Assembly: GCF_000814845.2 (NCBI RefSeq)
Contig: NZ_CP010431.2
Location: 3,906,001-3,970,000, forward strand
Direction: 5' to 3'
Source of the DNA: Pandoraea sputorum
GTDB taxonomy: Bacteria; Pseudomonadota; Gammaproteobacteria; Burkholderiales; Burkholderiaceae
Length of the DNA: 64,000 nt
The notes beneath the pieces are model-generated. The model did no database searches, was not told the origin of the DNA, and was given only the letters and a program-made list of their open reading frames with translations. A program made the translations under genes and the position numbers. Shown piece after piece: positions 33,010 through 41,976 of the stretch; position 1 is the stretch's first letter; each line of letters begins with the position of its first letter.

Positions 33010-33993
33010 CTACAGGTCGAGCACCAGCCGGTCGCCGCGACAGCCTGAGCAGCAGATCATGACGGTGCGGCCGCTGGCCCGCTCGTCCTGACTCAACACG
33101 AGGTCGCGATGCTCCGGCGTGCCGTCGAGCACCGCGACTTCGCACGTGCCGCACACACCTTCGCGACAAGAATACGGGGCGTCCACGCCAGCGTCGAGCA
33201 ATGCGTCGAGCATCGTCTGCCCGGCCGCCACATGGACCGTTCTGCCACTGCGTGCGAGGACCACGTCGTATTGCCCCGTGGAACCTTGAGGTGTGCCCAC
33301 CCCGCCGAAATACTCCACATGTCCATGGCAATCGGCGCGACGCGCCACCGCCGCTTCGAACGCCTGCAACATCGGCGCGGGTCCGCAGCAGTAGAGGTGT
33401 GTGCCAGGTGCTACGACATCGACGAGGCGCACGAGGTCGAGCGAGCCACGCCCCGGCGCGCTGTCGAAGTGCCACTGCACGCTGCCGTGGGTGAAGAACG
33501 CCGCGTTCAGACGATCGGCAAACGCCGCTGTCTCGGCGCTTCGTGCGCAGTAGTGCAGCGTCCACGGGTGGCCCAGCGTTTCGAGGCGCGCCGCCATCGA
33601 CAGCAACGGCGTGACGCCGATCCCGCCCGCGACGAGCACGGTGTGTCCGGTGCGCGCCGCGTCCTCGTCGAGCGCGAAGTGATTGCGCGGCGTGCTGATC
33701 TTGAACGCCGAGCCCTCGGTGAGATGCTCGTGAACGAAGGCCGATCCGCCCCGGCTCGCCGCGTCGCGATGCACGCCGATGACATAGCGATGCCGCTCGG
33801 CCGGATCGTTGAGCAACGAATAGCAGCGTGACAGGCCGTCGCGCAGATACAACTCGACGTGGGCGCCCGCGGTGAAGGGTGGCAGCGGGCCGTCGTCGGG
33901 CGCGCGCAGCTCGAAGACGGCAATCGTCTGCGTCTGCCGCTCTCGCCGCGCAACATTGACGAGCAGCGTATCGGTGAAATCGGACATGTTCAT
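33010..33993 (-). CDS. Phthalate/vanillate-type oxygenase reductase (FMN, NAD, 2Fe-2S)
   Basis: A 327-residue electron-transfer protein in the order of the phthalate dioxygenase reductase family: FMN-binding domain (CYSLLNDPAERHRYVIGVHRD), NAD domain (VLVAGGIGVTPLLSM, HLYCCGPAPML) and a C-terminal plant-type ferredoxin with CREGVCGTCEVAVL plus a final Cys. It supplies electrons to Rieske oxygenases; only one reductase accompanies two oxygenases here, so it may serve both. It starts 40 bp after the LigJ-like gene. Confidence 0.92.
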   Translation of the reverse strand: MNMSDFTDTLLVNVARRERQTQTIAVFELRAPDDGPLPPFTAGAHVELYLRDGLSRCYSLLNDPAERHRYVIGVHRDAASRGGSAFVHEHLTEGSAFKISTPRNHFALDEDAARTGHTVLVAGGIGVTPLLSMAARLETLGHPWTLHYCARSAETAAFADRLNAAFFTHGSVQWHFDSAPGRGSLDLVRLVDVVAPGTHLYCCGPAPMLQAFEAAVARRADCHGHVEYFGGVGTPQGSTGQYDVVLARSGRTVHVAAGQTMLDALLDAGVDAPYSCREGVCGTCEVAVLDGTPEHRDLVLSQDERASGRTVMICCSGCRGDRLVLDL

Positions 33994-34032
33994 GAGTCGT
34001 CACACAGTCAGGTGGACCGGCCGGGCCGTCGC

Positions 34033-35049
34033 TTATGCCGCCTTGGCGGGCAGACGGAAGACATGACGCGCGTTGTCTTCGAAGATCTTCTGGCGGTCCT
34101 GCGCGCTCAGCCAGTCGAGGTTGTCGATGAGCGAACGCACATCGTCCATCGAGCGGCCCGTCTTCGGATTCACCGCAGACCCCACGCCCGGGCACTCGGT
34201 GCCGAACAGGCAGCGATCCACGCCGACCGTCTTGATGAGCAGCGACAGCGCCTCTTCGGTGTAGAGCACCGTATCGAAGTACAGATTGCGCAGGCGATCG
34301 GAGAATCGCTGGCCGTTCGGGCGGCGCAGCGACGGGGCGTCGAAGCGGCCGATCTGATACGGAATCGCCCCGCCGCCGTGGCTCACCACGATCTTCAGGT
34401 CCGGGAAGTCCTTGAAGACGTCCGAGTTCACGAGGCCGAACACGGCAATGGTTTCCTCGTTGATGAAGTGCAGCGAGTACGGCACACGCTCCGAGCGCGA
34501 GCCCGTGCCGTGAATGTGCGCTGGCACGTCGAGCTCGCACAGCTTTTCGTAGAGCGGATACCAGTAGCGATCACCCAGCGGCGGCGCCTCGGCCACACCG
34601 TTCTCGAACGGGTCCGGGTTGAGCAGGCAGCCCGAGAAGCCCAGCTCGTTAATGCAGCGTTCGAGCTCCGGCAGCGCCTGCTCGATCGGGTCCCCGGCGG
34701 TTTGCGGCAAACCCGCGACACCCGCGAACGTCTCAGGGAAAAGCTGCGTCTGGCGGTAGATGATGTTGTTGCACTCTTCGGTGAACCAATGCACCAGTTT
34801 CGACGGCTTTTCCGACTGCATCAGTTGGAACGGTCTCGGCGAGACCAGTTGCAGGTCGGTGCCGTGTTCGCGGATGTAGTCCAGGTGGCCCTTGGGCCAC
34901 GTTTCTGCGCGATTGGCGGCGGCGCGGATTTCGTCGTCGGATACATTAATGCGTCCGCGCCCGTGCGAGCCGCGGCTGGCCAGCAGGCTGGCCTTATAGG
35001 CCCACAGTTCGGTCGGTGCGCTCACGTGGGCATGGCAATCGATGATCAT
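34033..35049 (-). CDS. ligJ: 4-oxalomesaconate hydratase (LigJ-type amidohydrolase fold)
   Basis: A 338-residue amidohydrolase-2-family enzyme. The N-terminal metal motif is MIIDCHAHVSAP, followed by ELWAYKASLLASRGSHGRG, NPDPFENG, APPLGDRYWYPLYEKLCELD, HFINEETIAVF, SHGGGAIPYQ and LFGTECPGVGS. This is very close to LigJ of Sphingobium SYK-6 as I remember it. LigJ hydrates 4-oxalomesaconate to 4-carboxy-4-hydroxy-2-oxoadipate in the 4,5-cleavage pathway of protocatechuate and in gallate catabolism. The aldolase for the next step is at 41264-41965, and LigB-type dioxygenases lie in the same cluster. Confidence 0.88.
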   Translation of the reverse strand: MIIDCHAHVSAPTELWAYKASLLASRGSHGRGRINVSDDEIRAAANRAETWPKGHLDYIREHGTDLQLVSPRPFQLMQSEKPSKLVHWFTEECNNIIYRQTQLFPETFAGVAGLPQTAGDPIEQALPELERCINELGFSGCLLNPDPFENGVAEAPPLGDRYWYPLYEKLCELDVPAHIHGTGSRSERVPYSLHFINEETIAVFGLVNSDVFKDFPDLKIVVSHGGGAIPYQIGRFDAPSLRRPNGQRFSDRLRNLYFDTVLYTEEALSLLIKTVGVDRCLFGTECPGVGSAVNPKTGRSMDDVRSLIDNLDWLSAQDRQKIFEDNARHVFRLPAKAA

Positions 35050-35121
35050 GCTGGACTCCGGTTTCAGGTTGATTCGGGTTTGATGAAATGAGATGAGGAC
35101 ATGCGTGGCTTTGCTGCGGTA

Positions 35122-36399
35122 TCAATGCCCGGGTGCCGATGCGCCGCGTAGCAGCGCCGCCGCGCCGTCGAGCACGGGCGTGTCTTGCGGTAGCAGCATC
35201 GAGACGGGACGCACGTTGTAGAGCGTCGCGTCGTTGGCGCACGCAGGCACCCGCCCCTGCGCCAGATCGCGGGCGAGCTTGAGCATCAGCCGACGAAAGC
35301 GCACGATGCCGCGATCCGAAGCGCCCAGACGTTCCTGCGTGCGGTCGACGAGCGGCCCCATGCTCTCCTGCACAGCGGCGTCCTGATTCGGAATGCCCTC
35401 GATACCGGTGAAGTTGGAGGTGCGCTGACGTGCGCGGTCGATGCCGTAGTCATTGCCACGATGCAGCAGCGGCTGATAACCCTCGTCCACCGGCCCCCAG
35501 AAGCCCTTGCGTCCGCCCCGGAACGCGATCTCTTCATCGCGATACGTGCGCGCAGGACTCGCGCTGAACGACCATGTCCACGTGGTCTCGTCGTCGATGG
35601 GTACCCACGCGTGACCGTCGTAGGGCTCCTGACTAGATTCGTCGAAATTTCCAACGGGCGGAATCATGGTGTAACAAGGCAGCAGGAACTGCGTGACACG
35701 CCAGTAATACGTGCCCGGTCTGGCATGACGCCGCGCAGCGATCACCAGCCCGTAATCCGCATCGCTCACCTCGAATACAGGATGACGATCCGATGCGTGA
35801 TACGGATTGCTCGGCGCGCCAGCGACCGATTCCGTGCGGCTGTGCAGGAACGAGATATGGCTCGAATCGATGCCGCCCTCGACCGCCTGCGCCCAGTTGC
35901 ACGATTGCAGTCGCTTGGTCGCCGTGTGCTGACGCTCGGGCAGCCGCGACCATTCGAAGTCGGGCAACGCTGGCACCGATTCGCGCGGCCCCATGTAGAC
36001 CCACACGACACCGTTGCGCTCGGCAGTGAGATAGGCCTTGATGCGCACGTTATGCGTCTGCGGATTTTCGTGCGGCTCGGACGGCATCTCCACACATTGG
36101 CCGTTCACGTCGAACTTCCAGCCGTGATAGACGCAGCGCAAGCCGCATTCCTCATTGCGTCCGAAGAAGAGTCCGGCACGACGATGCGCGCAGTAGGCGT
36201 CCACGATGCCGACGCGTCCCTGCGTGTCGCGAAACGCGACGAGGTCTTCGCAGAGCAGGCGCAGCCTGACCGGTGCACCGTCACGCTCGGCAATCTCCTC
36301 CGAGAGCAGCGCGGGCAACCAGAAGCGGCGGAACAGGTCGCCCATGGGCGTGCCCGGTCCAACGCGCGTGAGTGTTTCGTTGTCTTGCCTGGAAAGCAT
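35122..36399 (-). CDS. Rieske oxygenase, phthalate-dioxygenase-like alpha subunit (first)
   Basis: A 425-residue oxygenase. The Rieske centre is CAHRRAG plus CVYHGW, and the mononuclear iron motif includes GGIDSSHISFLHSR. N-terminal MLSRQDNETLTRVGPGTPMG and the overall length place it with phthalate 4,5-dioxygenase, 3-chlorobenzoate dioxygenase and aryl O-demethylases. GGAGG precedes the ATG. It receives electrons from the reductase at 33010. It lies between the LigB-type dioxygenase and ligJ, so it probably hydroxylates or demethylates an aromatic acid to a ring-cleavage substrate. Confidence 0.88.
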   Translation of the reverse strand: MLSRQDNETLTRVGPGTPMGDLFRRFWLPALLSEEIAERDGAPVRLRLLCEDLVAFRDTQGRVGIVDAYCAHRRAGLFFGRNEECGLRCVYHGWKFDVNGQCVEMPSEPHENPQTHNVRIKAYLTAERNGVVWVYMGPRESVPALPDFEWSRLPERQHTATKRLQSCNWAQAVEGGIDSSHISFLHSRTESVAGAPSNPYHASDRHPVFEVSDADYGLVIAARRHARPGTYYWRVTQFLLPCYTMIPPVGNFDESSQEPYDGHAWVPIDDETTWTWSFSASPARTYRDEEIAFRGGRKGFWGPVDEGYQPLLHRGNDYGIDRARQRTSNFTGIEGIPNQDAAVQESMGPLVDRTQERLGASDRGIVRFRRLMLKLARDLAQGRVPACANDATLYNVRPVSMLLPQDTPVLDGAAALLRGASAPGH

Positions 36400-36483
36400 G
36401 CCTGCCTCCTTGCAGGTGGGGCCGGCGCGTCGTCCTCTGCGGGACGTGCGCGGCCGGTGTAGGGTCCGATATATGAACGGACC

Positions 36484-37506
36484 CTACTTCGTCGGATGCC
36501 AGAGCACGAAGCCCATGGCGTTGCCCGTGCCCGCCGCCGAGCGGTAGCACGGCACGTAGTCGACCAACTGCATGGTCATCTGCCCGGCATTGGCCGCCGC
36601 AATGACAGGCAGCCAGTTCTTCACTTCCGAGGTGCCCGATTGCAGCAGCGATTCGTCGATCTCGCGCAGGTACGCGGTGTCGCGACGCCTAATGGCGTCG
36701 AGCAGTGCGTGGTCGAACGCCTCGTCGATGACGAAGTGGCTCAGTCCGCCCGAAGCGATTACGGCAACGCGCACGTCGTCTGGCCAGGCCGCGAGGGCGT
36801 CGCGCAACGCCAGCCCGAGATCGACGCAACGCGTCGCACGCGGCTGGTTGGGCGGATAGAACGTGTTGAGCATGATCGGCACATGCGGCGGCACGTTGCC
36901 GTGCATGAGCCGCTGGTAGACGAAGCCGAACGCGTGCGGCATACCGGTCGGACCGTCGTTGCCGCGCTGCGGGACTTCCGTCGAGATCGTGATGTCGTGC
37001 CCGCTACCGGTGAACGCCGTCGCCAGATGGCGTGCGAGCGGCGCGTGCGCCGGGTACTCCGTGCGCGTGCCCGGCTTGATCGCGGCCGACGAGATCGAGA
37101 TGCCCGGCGGCATCTTCGCGAGTCGCGCGGCGCTGACCGGTTCGTCGAACACTGTCTCGCCGCCGAAGAGCCACAGGGCCGGTGTGATCGCTGGGCCGAA
37201 CACTTCACGCTGATCGTTGCCCACGATCACGACGACGTCCGGTGCCGCGTCGGCGAGCGCTTTCGCCATCACGCCGAGCGCCGCCGCACAGCGCGCGGCA
37301 TGCGCCTCACGTGCGGGCAACGTCACTTTCGCCTCAATGTCTTCGGCGGCGCGCAACGCAGTCAGTTCGTCGAAACTGTAAGTCGCACCGCGATACGGAT
37401 GCGCCGGTTCGGCACGGTCGGCACGTACGCGCAGATCCCAGTCTGCGGGCGGGGTCGAGAGCATCGGCCCGTGCGAGGTTCCCATGCACAGCACGATCTC
37501 AGCCAT
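36484..37506 (-). CDS. LigB-superfamily extradiol ring-cleavage dioxygenase (first)
   Basis: A 340-residue class III extradiol dioxygenase. His12 in MGTSHGPM and the late GGLSHFVIDE segment correspond to the iron ligands of the LigB fold; NDQREVF is also conserved with the paralogue at 43451. No separate small (LigA-type) subunit gene is seen, unlike protocatechuate 4,5-dioxygenase. Together with LigJ and LigK a gallate- or O-methylgallate-type substrate fits, because its cleavage leads directly to oxalomesaconate. The ATG lies inside the end of the Rieske gene (8-bp overlap), so the two are coupled. Confidence 0.85.
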   Translation of the reverse strand: MAEIVLCMGTSHGPMLSTPPADWDLRVRADRAEPAHPYRGATYSFDELTALRAAEDIEAKVTLPAREAHAARCAAALGVMAKALADAAPDVVVIVGNDQREVFGPAITPALWLFGGETVFDEPVSAARLAKMPPGISISSAAIKPGTRTEYPAHAPLARHLATAFTGSGHDITISTEVPQRGNDGPTGMPHAFGFVYQRLMHGNVPPHVPIMLNTFYPPNQPRATRCVDLGLALRDALAAWPDDVRVAVIASGGLSHFVIDEAFDHALLDAIRRRDTAYLREIDESLLQSGTSEVKNWLPVIAAANAGQMTMQLVDYVPCYRSAAGTGNAMGFVLWHPTK

Positions 37507-38809
37507 GCTGCGCGCTCCCGAGCGGCGCATTCACCACGTTGCCGTGCTCGTCGATCTGCACCCCCATCGCGTCGTGGAACGCACGCTTCACCGCTTCCGG
37601 TTGCCCGTACTGGAACGCGTATTCCTTGAGATGCTTCCCGATGATCGGATGCGCCTTGAGTTCCTCTCGGGTCAAACCGTCGACAAAGAGACGCCGGGCG
37701 GCGACAGGCAAATCGATGCACTCGTTCGTGGCTTCGTCACGCACAAGCCCCTTCGGATCGCGGCCTTGCGCAACCGCATCGAGCTCGTCGAAGAAGTGAC
37801 GACGCAGCATGGCAATACCGCGATCGCTCGCCCCCAGATTCTCCTGCGTGCGATCGGCAATGCGTCCCTGGCCAACCCACGCGACGAAGTCCTGGTTCAT
37901 CACGTGGCTGGAGATCCATTGCCCCGTCGCCTCGTCCTTGACCGGGCCATACCAGGCAGGAATCGTCGCCTGCACGTAGGGCTCGCGCTCGCGCGGTACA
38001 CGGTTGAATGCCCACGTGATCGAGAGCGTGTTCTCGTCGTCGATAGGCACGCGCCATTCGAAGTGATCGCCGAGACAAAACACGTTCGGCCACAGCGCGA
38101 GACGACCGACGGCCCACAGTGGATGCTTCTCGTCGGTGTCTTCACGCACGCGCTTGTAGATCAGCCCGTACTCGAATTCCTCGAAACCAAGCTTCGTATG
38201 CGTGGGCGCGTAGGGGCCGGTGTCGCCGCGCAAGCGCACGCTCCAGTTCGAGTGCATCCACTCGAAGTGCACCGGATCGATGGAATTCTCCTGACACTGA
38301 AACCAGTTGCACGGTACCTCCGAGATGACGACCTGACGGAAACCGTTCGCCCACGTGAACGGCTCCCATGTCGGCACGAGCGGCGCGGGCAACGGGCCCA
38401 TGTAGGCCCAGAGCATGCCAGCCTTGGCCTGCACCGGATACGACTTGATCTTGATCCGGTCCTTCAGGCGCACCTGCGGGTTCGCGATGTCCTCATACGG
38501 CTGCTCGGTGCATTGACCCTTCTCGTCGTAAAGCCAGCCGTGATAGTTACAGCGCAGTCCGCACTTCTCCACGAAGCCATACGCGAGATCGGCACGACGG
38601 TGCGGACATTGACGATCCACTAACCCGTAGTTGCCGGACAGATCCTTGTAAAGCACCAGGTCTTCGCCGAACAGACGCGCCGGTCGCACCGAGATCTCGT
38701 CGAACTCGCTCTCGGCACCGATCGGATGCCAATAGCGCCTCAGCAATTCCCCCATCGGCGTGCCTGGTCCGACCTGCGTCAACAACTGGTTCTTTGCCTC
38801 GCTGAGCAT
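37499..38809 (-). CDS. Rieske oxygenase, phthalate-dioxygenase-like alpha subunit (second)
   Basis: A 436-residue oxygenase, first gene of the leftward operon. The Rieske motif is CPHRRAD plus CNYHGW, and the mononuclear iron site is ENSIDPVHFEWMHSN. N-terminal TQVGPGTPMGELLRRYW marks the same subfamily as the oxygenase at 35122, but the two differ over most of their length, so substrates probably differ. The 369-bp upstream gap holds a GntR-type motif at 38866, 57 bp before the ATG. Reaction (dioxygenation versus O-demethylation) is not predictable. Confidence 0.88.
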   Translation of the reverse strand: MLSEAKNQLLTQVGPGTPMGELLRRYWHPIGAESEFDEISVRPARLFGEDLVLYKDLSGNYGLVDRQCPHRRADLAYGFVEKCGLRCNYHGWLYDEKGQCTEQPYEDIANPQVRLKDRIKIKSYPVQAKAGMLWAYMGPLPAPLVPTWEPFTWANGFRQVVISEVPCNWFQCQENSIDPVHFEWMHSNWSVRLRGDTGPYAPTHTKLGFEEFEYGLIYKRVREDTDEKHPLWAVGRLALWPNVFCLGDHFEWRVPIDDENTLSITWAFNRVPREREPYVQATIPAWYGPVKDEATGQWISSHVMNQDFVAWVGQGRIADRTQENLGASDRGIAMLRRHFFDELDAVAQGRDPKGLVRDEATNECIDLPVAARRLFVDGLTREELKAHPIIGKHLKEYAFQYGQPEAVKRAFHDAMGVQIDEHGNVVNAPLGSAQHG

Positions 38810-38865
38810 GGATGTCTCCGTCCGTTTCTTGTGGGATGCGCACTGCTTTCAACAGTGCATTTGCG

Positions 38866-38882
38866 CATACTGAATGCGTGTT
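38866..38882. promoter_or_regulatory. Putative GntR operator at the Rieske operon promoter
   Basis: CATACTGAATGCGTGTT, one of five sites matching CATACTGTATGCGTGTT. It lies 57 bp upstream of the first Rieske gene of the leftward catabolic operon. Confidence 0.6.
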
Positions 38883-38948
38883 TATTTTGCGTGTCAACGC
38901 CCTTTATCGGACGATCGATGGTGTCTCCACCCAGCCCCAGGTATTTGA

Positions 38949-38993
38949 AAATCTCTGCCAAAGCCCCACCCACCAAGGGAATCGCAGAGATTT
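38949..38993. promoter_or_regulatory. Inverted repeat in the Rieske/G3E divergent region
   Basis: AAATCTCTGC (38949-38958) and GCAGAGATTT (38984-38993) are perfect 10-bp inverted arms 25 nt apart. The element lies midway between the two GntR-type sites (38866 and 39030), so it may be a second operator or a structured leader. No T tract. Confidence 0.45.
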
Positions 38994-39029
38994 AGGCACT
39001 TTCGCCTATTGACGAGACACGCTTACAAA

Positions 39030-39046
39030 CATACTGTATGCGCATT
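39030..39046. promoter_or_regulatory. Putative GntR operator before the G3E GTPase gene
   Basis: CATACTGTATGCGCATT, containing the perfect palindrome CATACTGTATG. It lies about 130 bp before the chosen G3E start, on the divergent side from the Rieske operon site. Confidence 0.6.
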
Positions 39047-39178
39047 CTACTACGATGCGTGCGTTGCTTGATCAGCGTCAAGGTCAGCCGACAGCGCGTG
39101 CCCTACGCTGCGACGACCATGTTCCGAACGTCCGACTTTCTTCCCGACACCTCGTGTACCGAATCCGACCAGCCCGCC

Positions 39179-40312
39179 ATGACAGCGCAGCCTCACCTGC
39201 CCCGTCGCATGCCGATTACGCTCCTCACGGGATTTCTCGGGAGCGGCAAGACCACGCTGCTGCGCGCGCTGCTCGCGCATCCGGGGATGAGCGATACGGC
39301 AGTGATCGTCAATGAGTTCGGGGAAGTCGGTCTCGACCATCTGCTGGTGCAGACCCTTGATGCGCACACCGTCCTGCTCGAAAGTGGCTGCGTGTGTTGT
39401 GCCGTGCGCGACGAATTGAGCGAAACCCTGCTGTCGCTGCAAGCACAGCTTCATGCGGGTACGATCGTGCCCTTCTCACGCGTGGTGATCGAGACCAGCG
39501 GCCTGGCCGACCCGAGTGCGGTTGTCGCAACGTTGCTGCGCGATCCGGCGCTCTGCGCGCGATTCACACTGGACGCAGTCATCGTGACGGTCGACGCCGC
39601 ACATGCGCCTCTACAGCTCGCACAGCAGCCCGAGGCGCAGCGTCAGGTGATGCTGGCGGATCGGTTGCTGATCACCAAGGCAGACCTTGTGGACGAGGCC
39701 GCCCTCGACCACTTGCGCACTGCCCTGAGCGCGCGCAACCCCGCGGCGACGCAGCACACGTGCGATCATGGCCACATCTCGCCAGCGGAAGTGTTCGGGC
39801 TCGGCATGCACGCGGCGCAAAACGTCGCTGATGTGACACTGCGCTGGCACGACGCCGATGCGCCGTCCCCGGGCCGTCCGGAGCGAACATCGCGCCCGTA
39901 CCGACCGATCTGCACCACGCACGGCGCGCAAGGTTGCGCCGACTGCGGACCACTCACGTTACTGCCCGGCCATGAAACCGCTCACCGCAGCGATGTCACC
40001 GCGCATTGCATCACATTAGAGGCGCCATTCGAATGGGATGTCCTGAGCAGTTGGCTCGGCGCGGTGACATTCCATCACGGCGACGATCTGCTGCGTCTGA
40101 AGGCGCTGGTGGACGTTGCCGGGGAATCCGGCCCGGTGGTCATACATGGCGTGCAGCACCGGCTGCATCCGCCCGAGACGCTGTCGTCATGGCCCGCACA
40201 AGCGGCCGACGCCATTCCCGAACGATGCTCACGCTTCGTCTTCATCATGCGCAGCGTGCCCCGCGACGTCTTGCTCGCGCATCTTCACGAAGCGCAGCGC
40301 GTACCCACATAG
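39179..40312 (+). CDS. G3E-family GTPase (CobW/YjiA type)
   Basis: A 377-residue metallochaperone-like GTPase. P loop GFLGSGKTT (about residues 18-26), the metal-binding CxCC motif ESGCVCC (Cys71, Cys73, Cys74), ETSGLADPS and ITKAD for guanine recognition are present, and the CobW C-terminal domain follows. A His/Cys-rich stretch around residues 200-275 may add metal sites. Start codons at 39119 and 39038 are also possible; 39179 gives the family-like N-terminus. With a GntR-type site upstream and iron enzymes around it, it may help deliver iron or zinc to the oxygenases. Confidence 0.85.
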   Translation: MTAQPHLPRRMPITLLTGFLGSGKTTLLRALLAHPGMSDTAVIVNEFGEVGLDHLLVQTLDAHTVLLESGCVCCAVRDELSETLLSLQAQLHAGTIVPFSRVVIETSGLADPSAVVATLLRDPALCARFTLDAVIVTVDAAHAPLQLAQQPEAQRQVMLADRLLITKADLVDEAALDHLRTALSARNPAATQHTCDHGHISPAEVFGLGMHAAQNVADVTLRWHDADAPSPGRPERTSRPYRPICTTHGAQGCADCGPLTLLPGHETAHRSDVTAHCITLEAPFEWDVLSSWLGAVTFHHGDDLLRLKALVDVAGESGPVVIHGVQHRLHPPETLSSWPAQAADAIPERCSRFVFIMRSVPRDVLLAHLHEAQRVPT

Positions 40313-40361
40313 GCTATGCGCAATGTAGTATCTTGTTGCCGATTAAACGACCAGGATTCCC

Positions 40362-41111
40362 ATGTCACGCGAAAAAGCAGAAACACCCGTCTGGAAACTC
40401 GGCCGCGCCGAATCGACCGCCATGCGCGTCGAACGTCAGATCAAGGAGGCATTGCTCGACGGGCACTTCGCCCCGGGTGATTTCCTTGGCTCGGAGAACG
40501 ACCTCGCCACGCAGTTCGGCGTGAGCCGTCTGCCGATTCGCGAAGCGTTGGGGCGTCTGCAGGCGCTGGGGGTCGTCGACATTCGCACGGGCGCCGGTGG
40601 CGGCGCACGCATCGCGCAAGGCAATCCTGCGCTCTTCTCGGAAGCACTCGCCATTCAGCTCAAGCTGGTTGGGATGTCCGCCGAAGAGATCTTCGACGCG
40701 CAGTACACGATAGAAGTCGCCGTCGCCGGACTGGCCGCGCAAGCCGCGACCGCCGAAGACATCGAGACGCTTGAAGTCGCGCTCGAGAACGCGCAGGCGC
40801 TGGTCGGCACGCAGCATGAATTCACGCAAGCGTCGATGGCGTTCCGCAATGCCGTGGCCCGCGCGTCGCACAACCATTTCCTCGAAGCGATGATGCAGGC
40901 GATCGTGCACGTGTTGTATCGCTCGCTCACCCCGTACACGACGGAGACCGTCGCCAAGGGCGTGATCAAGCGTCACCGCGAACTGCTCAACGCCATTCGC
41001 GCACGCAACGACGACGCCGCACGTCAGGTCGTGTCGCAAAACCTCAACGTGCTGCGCGAGAAGTATCTCGCCGCACGCGACGCCGCCGCCAAGACCGCTG
41101 CCAAGCGCTAA
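40362..41111 (+). CDS. GntR-family regulator (FadR/FCD subgroup)
   Basis: A 249-residue regulator. The winged helix includes VERQIKEALLDGHFAPGDFLGSE and QFGVSRLPIREALGRLQALG, and the FCD ligand domain has the expected Asp/His metal pattern (a late His in KRHRELLNAI). The Ala/Lys-rich tail ends AAKTAAKR. It lies among the catabolic operons whose promoters share CATACTGTATGCGTGTT. A weaker reverse-orientation match (40316-40332) precedes its own start. It is therefore the likely local controller, with an aromatic intermediate as effector by inference. Confidence 0.87.
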   Translation: MSREKAETPVWKLGRAESTAMRVERQIKEALLDGHFAPGDFLGSENDLATQFGVSRLPIREALGRLQALGVVDIRTGAGGGARIAQGNPALFSEALAIQLKLVGMSAEEIFDAQYTIEVAVAGLAAQAATAEDIETLEVALENAQALVGTQHEFTQASMAFRNAVARASHNHFLEAMMQAIVHVLYRSLTPYTTETVAKGVIKRHRELLNAIRARNDDAARQVVSQNLNVLREKYLAARDAAAKTAAKR

Positions 41112-41114
41112 GGC

Positions 41115-41145
41115 AAAAAAAGAACCGCGTCCCCCGACGCGGTTC
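41115..41145 (-). terminator. Intrinsic terminator of the leftward RraA/LigB operon
   Basis: GAACCGCGTC (41122-41131) pairs with GACGCGGTTC (41136-41145) around CCCC, and the A7 run at 41115-41121 reads as U7 on the minus strand. A second hairpin, GCCGGT/ACCGGC, lies at 41152-41177. It separates the convergent gntR and ligK genes. Confidence 0.8.
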
Positions 41146-41263
41146 GCAAAAGCCGGTCCCCCCCCAAGCGAACCGGCACTGCCTCACATCAGGCGCGGTG
41201 GCGGCGCACCTGATTCGATAGCGCGTCGTCAAACCTCCCGACGCGCACAACCCTTCAGCGATA

Positions 41264-41965
41264 TCAGCGATTCCAGCCGTAAATGTCCAGTGAGGCTTCG
41301 CCCGCCTCCAGACGACGGATGATGTCCGCCTCCTTGGCTTCGCGTTCATGGGCAGCCCCCACGATTGCGTCGATCGACGCCTGCGGCAGCGCCACCACAC
41401 CATCGGCATCGCCGACGATCACGTCGCCCGGTTGAATGACGATGTCTTCGATGCGCACCGGATAGCCGATCCACCCACGCGCCGCGAAATCCTTGCCAGT
41501 GCCGCGAATGCACAGCCCTCGCGCGAATACCGGGAAGCCGAAGCGTTCCAGAATCGCGCCGTCGCGCACGCAGCCGTCGATCACCAGGCCGCCCAGCTTG
41601 CGTGCGCGGCCCATCGTCGACATCACTTCGCCCCAGTAACCGGCGTCGTAGTGCTCGGCGACGCGGACCACCAGCACGTCGTCCGGCCGCGCGAGTGCCA
41701 GCGCCCGATGCAGCCAGAGGTTGTCGGCCGGGGGCGCATCGACCGTCAGCGCCGGCCCGCAGATACGAAAGGACGGCGCCATCGGCTTGATCGCTGCGGG
41801 CAGCGCGCCGATCTTGCCGGCGGCCTCGTGCAGCGTGGCCACGGGCAGTTCGGCCACGCGCGCGATGAGCGCCGGGTCCGGCCGCACGAAGTCGACGTCG
41901 ACGGTCGGCAAACCGGCGAATGGAAACTGCGTTGCCAGCGATGTGTTGCGGGGAGTGGCGTCCAT
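41264..41965 (-). CDS. ligK: 4-carboxy-4-hydroxy-2-oxoadipate aldolase (LigK type, RraA family)
   Basis: A 233-residue RraA-fold class II aldolase. Family features: ATLHEAAGKIG, GPALTVDAPPADNLWLH, VIDGCVRDGAIL with the catalytic Arg-Asp pair, and a C-terminus LDIYGWNR resembling the LDMYG ending of LigK/ProA aldolases. AAGGAG precedes the ATG at 41965; the much longer open frame upstream is a shadow of the next gene. The enzyme splits the product of LigJ into pyruvate and oxaloacetate, and can also decarboxylate oxaloacetate. It is last in the leftward four-gene operon. Confidence 0.82.
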   Translation of the reverse strand: MDATPRNTSLATQFPFAGLPTVDVDFVRPDPALIARVAELPVATLHEAAGKIGALPAAIKPMAPSFRICGPALTVDAPPADNLWLHRALALARPDDVLVVRVAEHYDAGYWGEVMSTMGRARKLGGLVIDGCVRDGAILERFGFPVFARGLCIRGTGKDFAARGWIGYPVRIEDIVIQPGDVIVGDADGVVALPQASIDAIVGAAHEREAKEADIIRRLEAGEASLDIYGWNR

Positions 41966-41976
41966 GACTCGGCTCC

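Noticed and set aside
32693..34540. 615-codon minus-strand frame across the reductase and LigJ-type genes
   Set aside because: It overlaps three well-supported genes in another frame and has typical low-information Arg-rich composition.
33859..35091. 410-codon plus-strand frame opposite the LigJ-type gene
   Set aside because: Antisense shadow; the LigJ frame is supported by near-continuous family similarity.
40316..40332. Reverse-orientation GntR-type site before gntR, considered as a full operator
   Set aside because: It needs a one-base insertion to align with the consensus, so it is mentioned only as a weak match.
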